Source of the DNA: Phocaeicola dorei
Lineage (GTDB): Bacteria; Bacteroidota; Bacteroidia; Bacteroidales; Bacteroidaceae
Length of the DNA: 64,000 nucleotides
Assembly: GCF_013009555.1 (NCBI RefSeq)
Contig: NZ_CP046176.1
Location: 5,363,501 to 5,427,500, forward strand
Direction: 5' to 3'
The notes beneath the pieces were generated by a model, which was given only the letters and a program-made list of their open reading frames with translations, was not told where the DNA came from and searched no databases. The first letter of the stretch is position 1, and the number at the start of each line of letters is the position of its first letter. Made by a program: the position numbers and the translations under genes. This document shows positions 63,972 through 64,000 of the stretch, in pieces.

Positions 63972-64000
63972 TTTCATTCGATAAATCTGTTAAGCATGAT

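Overview
The window reads as a Bacteroidales chromosome (Bacteroides/Phocaeicola type). The left edge carries ordinary housekeeping genes (cysE, dps). Promoters there match the Bacteroides pattern TTTG-N19/20-TAnnTTTG, and the DNA after 2.6 kb is a Bacteroidales conjugative element with the tra/mob gene order of the CTnDOT-like family. No tRNA, rRNA or CRISPR array is visible.

Layout. (1) 0-2.3 kb: cysE, a decayed sensor-kinase remnant and dps. (2) 2.6-11.5 kb, plus strand: element accessory genes, namely a giant palindrome, an N6-methyltransferase/helicase fusion, an ArdA-type antirestriction protein, six small mostly acidic unknown proteins and a J-domain protein. (3) 11.5-28.2 kb, minus strand: AT-rich cargo that I cannot match to a named system. 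Its main operon encodes a von Willebrand-like lipoprotein, a 4-TM protein, a tubulin/FtsZ-like GTPase, a 1128-aa Hsp70/actin-like ATPase, a lipoprotein with coiled coil and TM segment, a MotA/ZorA-like channel subunit with a long coiled coil, two tandem MotB/ZorB-like subunits and a trypsin-like protease lipoprotein. A secreted nuclease follows, then a LytTR regulator with a membrane NAGPA-like protein, then two exported proteins. (4) 28.26-29.75 kb: a tyrosine recombinase beside a 263-bp segment bounded by perfect 21-bp inverted repeats. The segment holds an exact Bacteroides -7 box that points away from the operon as sequenced, so I infer a phase-variable promoter caught OFF. (5) 29.8-54.3 kb: conjugation machinery (lysozyme, TraQ-TraE, an AbiE toxin-antitoxin pair, TraD-TraA, an origin-like region, MobA, MobB, coupling protein). 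Two group II introns of 2489 bp each interrupt the VirB4-like ATPase gene traG and the coupling-protein gene; removing them restores both frames. (6) 54.3-58.1 kb: a second giant palindrome, an unknown gene, a DUF4120 gene split by an IS256-family element (8-bp target duplication) and an HNH-nuclease module. (7) 58.2 kb to the end: a GC-richer, Firmicutes-type mobilizable element with a large serine recombinase, MobV relaxase, RepA-like protein, Cys-rich protein, XRE regulator with sigmaA-like promoter, and remnants of an acetyltransferase and a P-loop kinase.

How it may work together. The MotA/MotB-like proteins predict an ion-driven inner-membrane complex related in architecture to the Zorya defence motor, but no ZorC, ZorD or ZorE homologue is nearby. 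Two cytoskeletal-fold NTPases (actin/Hsp70 and tubulin) sit in the same operon, with extracytoplasmic vWA, protease and nuclease proteins around them. The LytTR regulator has direct-repeat sites 48 bp from the -7 boxes of both its own gene and the exported pair, so the downstream genes look like a small regulon. Together with the invertible promoter, this suggests a costly, switchable envelope-associated system, plausibly for defence or inter-cell conflict; that function is inference.
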